A stretch of 64,000 bases of DNA from Polytrichum commune (taxonomy: Eukaryota; Streptophyta; Polytrichopsida; Polytrichales; Polytrichaceae): the NCBI GenBank assembly GCA_950295325.1, contig OX485804.1, forward strand, positions 56,718,429 to 56,782,428, given 5' to 3'. The notes beneath the pieces were generated by a model that was not told the origin of the DNA, ran no database searches, and saw only the letters and a list, made by a program, of their open reading frames with translations. How positions within the stretch are numbered: the first letter of the stretch is position 1; each line of letters begins with the position of its first letter. Below, piece by piece: positions 10,621-20,373 of the stretch. Made by a program: the position numbers and the translations under genes.

Positions 10621-12549
10621 AAGCCATGCCTGTTCTTACCAAACCTGTTGAAGGAAGACTAATACTTAAGTGAGGCATATGAAACTGATGTTGATGATAT
10701 GTATTACTAGACGTAGGCTCTGCTTCCATCTTAGGTTTTAGGATTGTGAGGTCCGAGCCTAGGGCGGACCTTCCAGAAATTCTGGGGCGCCCTTGCGGGC
10801 ACCGCAGGGGGGTTGGAAATAGTTTTCAACCAGCAATTGACGCGTCTCGGTTTCACCTCATTAACTGCGTCATTGCCCCAAGCGCAAAGATGAGGAGGAC
10901 GGTTTTCGCAAGGCTTCAAGTACCTTGAGCGAGAGCCCTTCTGGACAAACCTTATGGGTCCGATGAACAGGAAACTCCTCTGAAATTTGATTAAGACTAT
11001 GTAGGGCTAACTTAACTTCCATCATGTAGAGTCCTAATGTGGCTTCGAAAAAGGATTCGTAGTGGATTTGCAATGCAAAACTTGCAACCGAGAATTGCAC
11101 TACTTATAATGCATGTGAATTGGGTGGCACCGCTTGAACCTGAGAGCATTGCACGTCTATTACAAAAGTCACAACGCCCTGCTTATCCGGGGATGTGAAC
11201 TTCAGTGAACTATCAAAATCTCAAAATTACCCTTTGGGATTCATGTGTCTTCCCTTCGTCGCATGTGTGTAATTGTTAGTGATGATGAAGACATTCGTGA
11301 CAAGGTTGGATTTGAGAAAGTTTTAGCTGCTCATGTACATATAAATATCATCACCAGCTCGTGAAGAAACTGCTGCATTCGAAAATATTTTATAGTGACT
11401 TGCATCACAGTATAAGACTTGCTGATCCTGGGGGCCAGTATATTCACCGCCTGCTTTACCTTACCAAATCTTGGCCGTCAACGCATAGCCAGTATTATGT
11501 GACCATCATGAGGACCTTCCTTTCAGAGATGTCAATATATCTATTGCCATGTCCAGTGTGTTCTATTTGAGAAAGTTGACTCTTCAAAGGCTTCATAGAA
11601 TGGGTGAATGATGTTCTGAAGAGGAAATGCTCAAATTGGAATTGTTCCAACGTGAACCGTGTCTACTAAATTCCGTATTGCAGGATAGATTTCGGAATTT
11701 TTTATGGGAAGCCTCATGAAATGAACTACAGTACCTAGTGTTAAGTCCCATCTCTGAGGTGATATTGTCAGTTTCTAAACAAAATTCTAAGTTAACTTAG
11801 CACACCCCTGCGAGGCTATGTCAAAGGCAGGGATAGGATTTCCTAGAAAAAAGTCGCTCTTGCAAAATTGCTGACCATGTGACTCTTTCACTTGTATCCA
11901 TTGATGTATGGGCAGAGTGCATTGAAAGGAGTTCTGGTGCACTCTACCTTCAGATAATCAAACGAGCAATAGCAATGCGGTTTAGGAGTAAACAGTAAGT
12001 TAGCCTGACTCCACACGTTGTTCTAAGTACCAACACATTCACGACCCACGTGACCTGTCATTGGGTGGAAGTTGTACGAGAAAGTAAGTTATTAAGTTAG
12101 TGCGTTCGGACACGAGTATCGAAGGTCAAGCGTCGGGAGAGACAATACCGAACCCTAAACTCGGCGAACCCTAATGTGAGGAGTAAGCATCTTTAGAGTC
12201 ATACGAACGTCCTTAATCACATCATTTTCGGTCATCATTTGATCCTCCTCTTCTCATTTCCATCTCTTGAAGGTTTGCTTACTCATCATCACATACTTAA
12301 CTCATCCCATGCTTATCAATTGGAGGTTGTGCTCGGTAGTAGGCATATTGCACTCCGTCTTTTTTGAGCAGTCCTGAAAATAGAGCAGTCAGATAGTTCT
12401 CTTGTTCTTTTAGGGTTCATACCCCCTGTTCAGGGTGTCATTGCCTGGAAGCAAACACACACACTCAATTCTTGGAAACAACTCCAAGAATAGTTAGATT
12501 TATTGTTGTTGTTCAGCTTAGGCTTCGAGGAAAGCTGGCGTCTCAGGAA
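10621..12549. promoter_or_regulatory. Divergent upstream region of F-box and rhomboid genes
   Basis: Both flanking genes point away from this stretch, so it must hold both promoters and 5' leaders. It contains a GC-richer patch at 10735-10925 with short palindromes (GGTCCG with CGGACC, and CCAGAAATTCTGG). Open frames here (for example 11361-11570) show no recognisable family. Individual promoter elements could not be fixed. Confidence 0.45.
12468..12491 (+). promoter_or_regulatory. Perfect 9-bp stem-loop in the probable 5' leader of the rhomboid gene
   Basis: ATTCTTGGA and TCCAAGAAT flank a six-base loop. The hairpin sits about 60 nt upstream of the ATG at 12550 and would form in the mRNA leader if transcription starts upstream. 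Chance occurrence in AT-rich DNA is possible. Confidence 0.4.
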
Positions 12550-13689
12550 ATGAGGAACGTTGTCACGGAGGCGAGTTTGGGCACTCGGGCAAACCAATGG
12601 TGGACAGCCATCCCTTGTGTAACTGCAGGAGTGGTAGGAGTTTGCTCCGCCATTTATGTCATCAGCCTTGTATTTGGGTTTGATGATTTCTCCCCCGTGT
12701 GTTTATCACCCGACCTGCTTGTTGTCCATGGATGGATATCTTCAGGTTTCTTGCAGGTCTTGCAAAATCTGTACAGGCCATATTCCTCGGTGGTTTTCCA
12801 CACTACCATCATACATCTGGTGTTCAACATGTTGGCGTTGGTTCAGATTGGCACCGGTCTGGAGTATCTGCTTGGCTCCATCCGCTACCTACATGTGCTC
12901 ATCTTGATGGCCACCAGTAATGCTCTCCTCCAGGTGGTAATTTCTCTCATAGTAGCACACAACCCCATCCATCCATACCTCACACTCATGCATGAGTGTG
13001 CCATTGGATTCTCCGGGGTCATTTTTGCTATGATTGTCATAGAAACGAGTCTTAATTCTGTGCAAACTCGAAGCATATTTGGCTTCTTCAATGTTCCTGC
13101 CAAATGGTATCCATGGGCTCTGCTGGTACTGTTCCAACTGCTGATACCAAGAGCTTCCCTGCTGGGCCACCTTTCTGGCATTCTATCTGGGTTTTTGTAT
13201 ACATATGGTGCCTTCCATTATTTCATGCTCAGCCCAAGCAAGTATGGAGCCATTGAAGGATTGTCTTTTCTTGCACCTTTGGTGAGAAGACCTGGGTTCA
13301 TTGAAGGAGGTAGCGCTGGGACAACTCCACTTGCACTCCCATCTTTCTCTATGCCGGTTGGTGGCAGTGGCAGCTTAGCGGTGGGGAGAGCCATGAGCAG
13401 ATTGCAAGCTTGGATACCCCAGACCAGCCAAGAACCCACGGCAGCAACGGATCCACGGTTTCCAGGCCAAGGCCATGTTCTAGGAAGCTCTACTGCCAGC
13501 AGACCTCGGCCAACGAAAGTGCCATCTCCATCGGCAAACCGAAGGCCTAACCCTAGCAGCAACCAGTCTGAATTGCAAGCAAGGCTGTTGGATTCAGCCT
13601 CTCCAGTTTCACCACCTGAGGTACCACATTATGCTCCCACCACTCCACCCCAGACCAGGAGTGCATCTCAACCTCCGAGCAACAACTGA
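12550..13689 (+). CDS. RBL15-like rhomboid intramembrane serine protease, lacking a UBA tail
   Basis: Rhomboids cleave transmembrane segments inside the membrane with a Ser-His dyad. The 379-aa product has the N-terminal block VTEASLGTRANQWW typical of the RBL15 branch, six or so hydrophobic segments between residues 20 and 230, the HLVFN motif (His89, Asn93), the catalytic GFSG (Ser155) and the partner His207 in LLGHLSG. Both catalytic residues are present, so activity is plausible. The FNVPAKWYPW stretch is also RBL15-like. The open frame extends upstream to a TTG at 12472, but the ATG at 12550 matches the family start. Residues about 57-78 look like a short insertion relative to the Arabidopsis protein as I recall it. 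The Pro/Ser-rich tail (about 300-379) keeps LQARLLD but stops before any UBA domain, which the family usually carries. The last codons fall in a tandem repeat. No introns are visible, unlike the spliced neighbours. Confidence 0.88.
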   Translation: MRNVVTEASLGTRANQWWTAIPCVTAGVVGVCSAIYVISLVFGFDDFSPVCLSPDLLVVHGWISSGFLQVLQNLYRPYSSVVFHTTIIHLVFNMLALVQIGTGLEYLLGSIRYLHVLILMATSNALLQVVISLIVAHNPIHPYLTLMHECAIGFSGVIFAMIVIETSLNSVQTRSIFGFFNVPAKWYPWALLVLFQLLIPRASLLGHLSGILSGFLYTYGAFHYFMLSPSKYGAIEGLSFLAPLVRRPGFIEGGSAGTTPLALPSFSMPVGGSGSLAVGRAMSRLQAWIPQTSQEPTAATDPRFPGQGHVLGSSTASRPRPTKVPSPSANRRPNPSSNQSELQARLLDSASPVSPPEVPHYAPTTPPQTRSASQPPSNN

Positions 13690-14460
13690 ATCGACCACAT
13701 CAAACTCTGTTTTGATAGTGATGCTGTTGCCTAGGGTTTCACTAGACTTCAGCTATGGCATGCTGATGTTATGGCAGATGATACTTGTAGCATCTACATC
13801 ATTGAAGTCTTAAGGTTACACTGGCTATACCTGTTCCACACCACACCAGCAGTGCATCTTAACCTCCAAGCACCTAAATTGACCATATCGTCGAAGTCTA
13901 TTATGATAGTGATGCCGTTGCGAAGCTCGTGTTTTAGGGTTTCACTAGACTACAGCATGGCATGCTTTGGTTAAGACAGATGGTGCTTGCAGTAGCTAGT
14001 ACGTTAGTGAAGTCATGGGATTAGACTGGCTACCCTGTTCCACACCACATCAAACCACACCAGGAGTGCATCTCAACCTCCAAGAAACTGAAACAACCAC
14101 ATCAAACTCTGTTTTTGATAGTTAAGCTGTTGCGAAGCTTGTGTGCAAGGGTTTCACTAGACTTCAGCATGGCATCCGTTGGTTACGGCAGATGATGCTT
14201 TTAGCATCTGCATCATTGAAGTCTTAGGGTAAAACTAGCTACCCTGTTGGACATCACAACCAGGAGTGCATCTCAACGTCCAAGCAACTGAAGCGACCGA
14301 CATCGAAGATTGTTTTTGATAGAGATGCTGTGGGGAATTTTTTTGTTCTAGGCTTTCACTAGACTATGGGATGGCATGCTTTGGTTACGGCAGCTGGTGC
14401 TTGTATCATTAAAGTCTTAGAATTGATTGGCTACCCTGTTCCACCAGTGCTGATTGAGAA
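13640..14460 (+). repeat. ~200-bp tandem array starting inside the rhomboid CDS
   Basis: Four units are anchored by AGTGCATCTYAACSTCC at about 13660, 13851, 14065 and 14265 (spacings 191, 214 and 200). A partial fifth ends near 14450. Each unit also carries AAACTCTGTTTTTGATAG-like, GGGTTTCACTAGACT-like, GCATGGCATGCTTTGG-like and CATCATTGAAGTCTTA-like blocks. Unit 1 contains the final codons and the stop codon of the rhomboid gene. Later units are 3' untranslated or intergenic. Confidence 0.85.
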
Positions 14461-15370
14461 ATCTCAATCGGTGAGTTCTCTCTGTCTCAGTAGTCTATCT
14501 ACCTTCCTCGACAGACATTCCTTCGGACAGATTGTACATGATTTCTCAATAATTGTATGCACAGTACTTGGGAAAACATGTGAATGGCTGCTTCATACAC
14601 ATGGTTCTTATCAAGGGTGACCTTGCTGACCACTTTGTATACAAGCCCTGTTCTTGATCGTTCATATCCGGAATACTGATGTACCTGTCTATACATAACT
14701 TCCCTTTGGTACTTGTTTCAGGTGATTCGTCATCTGCTATGTAGGTCTAGGCCATGAATGCTACATTTACTCAGGTTATTTCCTTGACATCCTCGTAGGT
14801 CACTGCTTGCCAGGTCTAGACTGTGAATCAACATCGCATCCATTCAGTCAGATGTTTGCATTTCTTTGTATTCACAAGCCTTAGTGGCATGATCATCTTC
14901 AGCTGTCCCTGTCAAGGCATTTTTTGGATGCTCCCAAATTGTTTTCTGAATACAAAGCTTTTGGAGAGAAGACGACACCACCACCACCACCACCACCACC
15001 ATCATCATCATCATCTGCTGACCGTGTGACGTTGTTGAGCACTCCTCTGTTGTATGCCATCCGCATGCTCGATGACAAGGTTCCATGAGCAATTTGCTCA
15101 GAAGCTCAGATCATGGAGATGAAGGTACTTCACTTCGACTTGAAGAAGTTGTGTCTAGGTAACCCATTTGGCACTATGCTGTAACTTTGTCAAAATCGAT
15201 ACTATGAGGTCCCCCAACCTAATATTGCTGAAAGATTAGACGCTGTCAACACTGAACTGTGACACTACTGTCGGTAACAAAGAAAGCATATGAGACTGCG
15301 CTATTTTCTGAACTGAAGAAAGCATGATGAAAGTCAGGGTTAATAAAAAACATTAAGATTGTAGCCATCA
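14461..15370. other. Intergenic stretch with a CAC/CAT microsatellite
   Basis: A (CAC)n(CAT)n run lies at about 14976-15015. The frames that cross it encode only His or Val runs and are not credible genes. A diverged pair of GTAGGTCTAGG/CCAGGTCTAGA-type segments lies near 14742 and 14811. Nothing else is recognised. Confidence 0.5.
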
Positions 15371-15451
15371 GTCGATATGGCCGAGTTGGTCTAAGGCGCC
15401 AGTTTCAGGTACTGGTCCGAAAGGGCGTGGGTTCGAATCCCACTGTCGACA
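15371..15451 (+). tRNA. trnL-CAG: tRNA-Leu (anticodon CAG)
   Basis: The 81-nt sequence folds as a class II tRNA. The acceptor stem GTCGATA pairs with TGTCGAC (one T-G wobble), with discriminator A. The D stem is GCC/GGC. The anticodon stem CCAGT/ACTGG carries the loop TTCAGGT, so the anticodon is CAG and reads CUG Leu. There is a short variable arm, and the T arm is GTGGG TTCGAAT CCCAC, containing the B box. The A box lies in TGGCCGAGTTGG. There is no intron and no encoded CCA, as expected for a nuclear gene. Confidence 0.96.
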
Positions 15452-15476
15452 GGTTACACTGTTCACCTCGCGTTTT

Positions 15477-15485
15477 CTCTTTTTT
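15477..15485 (+). terminator. Pol III T-run downstream of tRNA-Leu
   Basis: A TTTTCTC stretch followed by a run of T ends about 35 nt after the tRNA. This is consistent with RNA polymerase III termination. Basis: position and composition only. Confidence 0.5.
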
Positions 15486-15533
15486 GACATCTTGATGATA
15501 ATCCTTAATTCTCAACCACTCATAGGCAACTTA

Positions 15534-16040
15534 TGCCCCCTCCCCACCTGACTTTACCAAATAACCAAAGTATTTCCTAAAACCTGGGTTACAGTGGAGG
15601 CATCCGGCTATCCCAATGCACCTACAAGAACTTGCTCCGGAGATTTTTAAGTAGGTTTTAGTTAAGTAGCTTTCACACATGTTCATTGTTTTATCTACCA
15701 AGCAATGAATGTTGGCTAGTTTTTGTGCCATCCCCAAATGCCTTACTACTCACCTATCTTACCATCGGTTTTTGTTAATGGAGCTTCTCGTGCCCTCATA
15801 GCTAAGACTAAAAGCAACCAATCACAAGGGCAGGAGGCGACATTTTTTAAAGATCCTATATTCTTGCCTCATGTCTAGGTACCGATGGGAGGGTCAGTGC
15901 TTGAGGCTTAAAACCTCCACTTTTAAGCCATGCCACATCATTTGCCAACTAGGCCCGGCACTAGATAATGTTGATGGTGTGAAGGCCGTGTTTTTAAAAC
16001 CAACTTTTAGGCTTAGCTAAAGTTAAGTGGGGAGGGGGCA
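15534..16040. mobile_element. 507-bp PIF/Harbinger-like non-autonomous element (TTA TSD)
   Basis: The ends are TGCCCCCTCCCCAC and GTGGGGAGGGGGCA, a perfect 14-bp terminal inverted repeat. Similarity continues inwards (CTGACTTTA against TTAACTTTA). TTA target-site duplications flank it at 15531-15533 and 16041-16043. Size, TTA duplication and lack of coding frames fit a Tourist-like MITE. It sits about 80 bp after the tRNA gene. Confidence 0.85.
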
Positions 16041-16129
16041 TTAGTCAGAATTTTAAAATGCGTCTAGGGATGCCATTTACTTGCCTCATTCTTATGACCT
16101 AAATTGTTGCGTCTAGGAGCTCATTCAAA

Positions 16130-16715
16130 CATTACTTGGTAGAATAGAGGCACCCATAACCGATCACTTCAGAGATCATGCACCAAAGTTGGAGAAGTAT
16201 AAGGTGGTGCAATTTTTTCTTATGTAGGAAGATAGAAAACATGACTACAAAATTTCAATGATTATATTCCTTAAATTGAAATTACTATGAATTTTGAAGC
16301 CAAAAGTTGGTCCAAAGACATTACCAATGTCTAGAGTTTGTCATTTTGAGACGAAGTCACCCTCACTTTAAGTTAGCACTCAAAACTAGGGACATGTGTC
16401 ATGGCACTATCAATTCCCTAGTCATCTCATAACCAAAGTTGGAGACTTAGGGTTAGTTTCCATTTATGCCAATTGACCACCAGATTCTACTGGAAATGTA
16501 GATGCCACCAAGTGGAATCTACATTTCCATTAGAATCCGGTGGATGAGCCGCCTACATGACAACCAACCCTTAGAAATCATGAAACGTGGAACCTTATTT
16601 TAACCACCCAAGAAAAGAAATTATCAAAAATCAGTCCCCACCTTATCAAAATTACATCACCCTATGGATTCCCGGTGGGGTCCTAATTGGGAATAGGTGG
16701 TTTGAGTCTATATAT
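16130..16715. repeat. Dispersed repeat, copy 1 (copy 2 at 55.03-55.55 kb)
   Basis: The segment aligns by eye with 55030-55550. Shared landmarks are GAGGCRCCCATAACC, GGGACATGTGTCATGGCA, GTTGGAGACKTAGGGTTAG and TTGGGAATAGGTG. Both copies contain the same palindromic insertion at the same place. It may be a longer non-autonomous transposon; its own ends were not settled. Confidence 0.75.
16450..16570. mobile_element. 121-bp palindromic MITE, TTA TSD
   Basis: The ends are GGGTTAGTTTCCAT... and ...AACCAACCC, flanked by TTA at 16447-16449 and 16571-16573. The interior is a near-complete palindrome (CTGGAAATGTAGAT against ATCTACATTTCC), so the transcript would form a ~50-bp hairpin. The related copy is at 55281-55404. 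Confidence 0.8.
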
Positions 16716-17553
16716 TTTGCTGATAGATTGAAAGTTTGCAAAATAGTTGGCTTGTGGAATTAGCTAAAAACATGCGGGAACAATTGGTGGGTGTAAGAAC
16801 TCTCTGAGCATCTATCATGCAGTTCAATTGGAGAAAATGTCCCCTGTTTTGTTGAATTTTAAACTGCCATGTACATAGGTAACACACCTATATCATTAAA
16901 TCAGTTAGAAGAGCCTACTCACTTTGGAAAGGAATTTGAGCACTTGTTTAGGCTGATGATGACATGATATAGGTCGGAGTTGGCTTGGACCATTCAACTT
17001 GAAACTTATGCGACTTTGCAGTAACCACAGGAGGTCTTAAACCTTTCTTCTAGGAAGAAGAAAGGTTTAAAGGAGTAGGTTGAAGCTACTCATTAATGTT
17101 TTGTTGAAGGCAGCATCAACTTTTACACCATATTACCTCAATTCTTTGGAAATGAACTAGAAGCAGCAGAAGTGTTTGAGCTTTGATATCGGGTTCCTTT
17201 CCCTCATTGGATTGGGCCAGTCATTTCCACTCTCACCTACTGTAGTTCACTCCTGTGTTGTCATGAGATTTGCAAAGCTACTGATACTTTAGTTTTCTTG
17301 AACTTAGAAAGACTGGGTTAGAACCGCCAGTGGCTTAGGACATTAGGACCTTACCAGACTGATCCAGGGGCTTTGAAGCTAATTTTAATGTCAAATCAAC
17401 TAAGAAATGGAACTGCTGGGCTACATACCATATCAGGTTGTTTTTCTTGGATGGCGTGAACGAGAGGTTCGTTTTTATGCAGTATTTCCCTCACCTTGTA
17501 TCAACACAAACATCTGAAAGCTAAATGAAAATGCTGATCGAGTAAACATTGTG

Positions 17554-17588
<35 letters not shown>

Positions 17589-18249
17589 CATAAAAAAGGG
17601 AACTTCCATAGTGCTCATCAGCTCAGGAGATGATCTTTAGTCTAAAATGGTCCTATGCACAAGAGATAATTCTCATCGGGATATGCAAACCAAAGCGAGA
17701 ATCTTGGTTGGCTTGGGAAGAATGGAAGAGGCTTTCTCGCGTATCTTCAAGATATTAACTTAGAGACCCCACCTTCATGCAGCCAACTTGTCCCCAACTT
17801 CCCATGACACTGTACGCAAGCACCTTGTGTGGGGGATAGGTATAAGTAACAATGTGTGTGTGTGTGTGTTTGTTTTTCCTTGTTATTTGTCACTAGTCAT
17901 GGTCATTGTTGCCCGTTTGCTATGTTGCCACCTCCATGGCCATGGTGTGGGTCCACACGTGCTTTTAATGCCGCCCACATGGAAGCTTCTGTCCACATAT
18001 GCGCTCAGCAATTTCTTAATAAGTGACGTTCGAGAACCTCACCCACCTTGTTCCATGAGAACGCCACTCAATATATATATATATATTGGGTTGTGGGTCA
18101 ATCGGAATTGACTTACGAAGCACCCAAGTGCAATTTAGTTATTTTGTGTATAGGGAATGTGCTCTCAACCAATGTTGTGCAGGTATCAATCTTTTCCATA
18201 TATGTACCAATTGGGGTAAGGACACCTACTAAAAGAGGACTTAGAATTT
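16716..18249. other. Intergenic stretch, microsatellites only
   Basis: This contains a (CT)n run at about 17557-17584, a short (GT)n run at about 17853-17868 and (AT)n at about 18070-18086. The frame at 17788-18111 crosses the microsatellites and shows no family similarity. No gene is supported. Confidence 0.5.
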
Positions 18250-18642
18250 GATACCCGGGTGCCCACCAGAAATAGAACCCTACACGAGATCATCAACAAG
18301 CAAACTCAAAATAAAAAAGACAATTGGAGTGCCACAACCTTTTATAAACAATACTCATGCATGTGGACCATCCCTACATGGAACAAAGTAAAACGGGTTG
18401 ACGAACAACACATCCTCAACCACGACAACCTAACATACAACCACAATCTCACACTAGTCAACAAATTCATCCGCAACCACCCATTAAAACCCCCTACTTA
18501 CCCTAATCACTCAAAAATGCAACCCAAAATAAAGATCGTATACAAAACCGCAAAGCCAACAATACAAATACAACAACAATATGTTCTAATCTTCCACCAC
18601 ACAGATGCATACATAACCACCATAATCATAGAATGACTACAA

Positions 18643-19142
18643 CCCAGGGAGTGCACTGTTCAAGTACTATAAATATACACGTGCGTGCACAAAAGCGGTA
18701 TTATTTAGAACAAGCATGTACAAAATGTACGTACAAGAGACATATTGCTATTAAGCAAGAAGTAGATATACATGAGGCTGGAGATAAGGCTATAGAAAAA
18801 TATATGTAAAGTACGCGTTTACGCGTTCAAGTTAGACCTGGACCAAGAATCATGCGTTTTTTCATCCACTAAGTAACGACTTTATAACTAAAAATCCATG
18901 ATTTGATATTATACATATAATAGGGCCATATTTTTGCATTTCCAAACATTTGTACACATGTTATATACAATTTCTGTATTTGTTTTTGGACCCTTGTGTA
19001 CGTATGGAAATGTATTTTGAAGCAATGAGGTTTGTAAGTATATTGCTTGATTTTAGCAAAAATAAAATGTATCCAGGGGTATTTTAATAAGGGGCATGCA
19101 CGCACGTGATGCTTGGTTTTAATGAATAGTGCACTCCCTGAG
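18643..19142. mobile_element. 500-bp TIR element inserted in the retroelement (8-bp TSD)
   Basis: Perfect 8-bp duplications GACTACAA flank it at 18635-18642 and 19143-19150. The left end is CCCAGGGAGTGCACTGTTCA. The reverse complement of the right end is CTCAGGGAGTGCACTATTCA, so 18 of 20 positions match. CACGTGCGTGCA recurs inside both ends. The 8-bp duplication and CAGGG-type end suggest a hAT-like non-autonomous element. Deleting it rejoins the surrounding retroelement sequence. Confidence 0.88.
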
Positions 19143-19974
19143 GACTACAATGGTTTTGGGATAGACACACCAAAAACCCACTCTTAACTACATTCCAACC
19201 ACCACCACAAAACTTCAAAGTTGAATCGGTATGGTTTTTGCATAGATCTATCACCATACTCCCAAGGAAAAAACCGAAACACATCCTTCCCATCAATAGA
19301 CACCATAGCATCCACCATACCATCACCAACATTCTCATCCAATCCTTCCTGCTCACACACTCGTATTACCCATCACCACTTACATGTCTAACCCCACTAA
19401 AAAAATAACACTTTCAACAGGAAAGAGGCATGATATTTGGATCACAAGGAAAATCCTTATCATCATAATGGAATGGCTCAAGACTCGCATATCCAACGGA
19501 TCACCACACCTTGACAAAATCCATACACTAGGCCAAATTGGCCCCCAAAGAAGGCCCCCAAAATCTTACCATCATGATCCTCAACCACAAAGACTGGACT
19601 CCCCAAAAAATTATCCCTCGATGATAACCAAGACATACACACCATTGCCACAATCCCTCTAAACACGGCCATATACCCCTCCGCCCCATAATGGTCTAGC
19701 TACTATAATCAACCTGAAGCCGCCCTCACCACAATCATATGCATTCACAGTCAAGATACCCACCACTCACCACACATTTGCCCCATCACTACACCGCATT
19801 CTTCAAGAAACATAAAATACCAACCCACCACCCCACCATTACCATAAAACCCTACAAAATGAAAACCTTTAACAAATGGTTAAACTCCCCTCATAAAGTT
19901 CCCCATCAATATCCCAACCCACAACACAATCCCCCTCCCATACCCCTCCCAAATACAACCCACTACACAACATA

Positions 19975-20373
19975 TACACCGATGGCTCCTTCATCCCTCC
20001 GGACGGGACATGCAATGGAAACATAGCCAGTTTTGAGGTATATAGCATAATAAATAACATGCAACTAGTAGAAAAACTCCCAAAATTCCAAAACATACGA
20101 TGTGCAAAATTATATGCCATTTGACTAGCCTTAGCAAACACACAAAATATTCCTCATGAAATAAACATATGTATACACAACCTCAACAGTATTTACCTCA
20201 TAAACAATCATATTCAGAGACCATCCTCCCTACACAACCACCCAAACAAACTCCACATAGCCTCCATAGTATACTTCATCACATGGTTCAAATACAAGAT
20301 CACTATACAAAAAGTTCGCGCACACACATGTATCCAAAACAACAAAAACACAAATGCATAGGCAAATGAAGGC
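19975..20373 (+). pseudogene. RNase H domain remnant of a non-LTR retroelement
   Basis: The frame reads YTDGSF at 19975-19992, where the Asp is the first RNase H catalytic residue. It continues through AKLYAI-stop-LALA and ICIHNLNSIYLINNH, where His replaces the expected Asp. It ends at KVRAHTCIQNN and ANEGL, matching the usual V-R-A-H/G-x-x-G-N-E-x-A-D-x-L-A block. Two in-frame stops are visible (TGA where Trp is usual, and TAG). The catalytic losses and stops show it is dead. Confidence 0.75.

Noticed and set aside
12472..12549. Upstream extension of the rhomboid frame from a TTG
   Set aside because: There is no ATG in the extension and family similarity starts at the Met at 12550.
14823..15092. 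Open frames with poly-His or poly-Val
   Set aside because: They only translate a CAC/CAT microsatellite.
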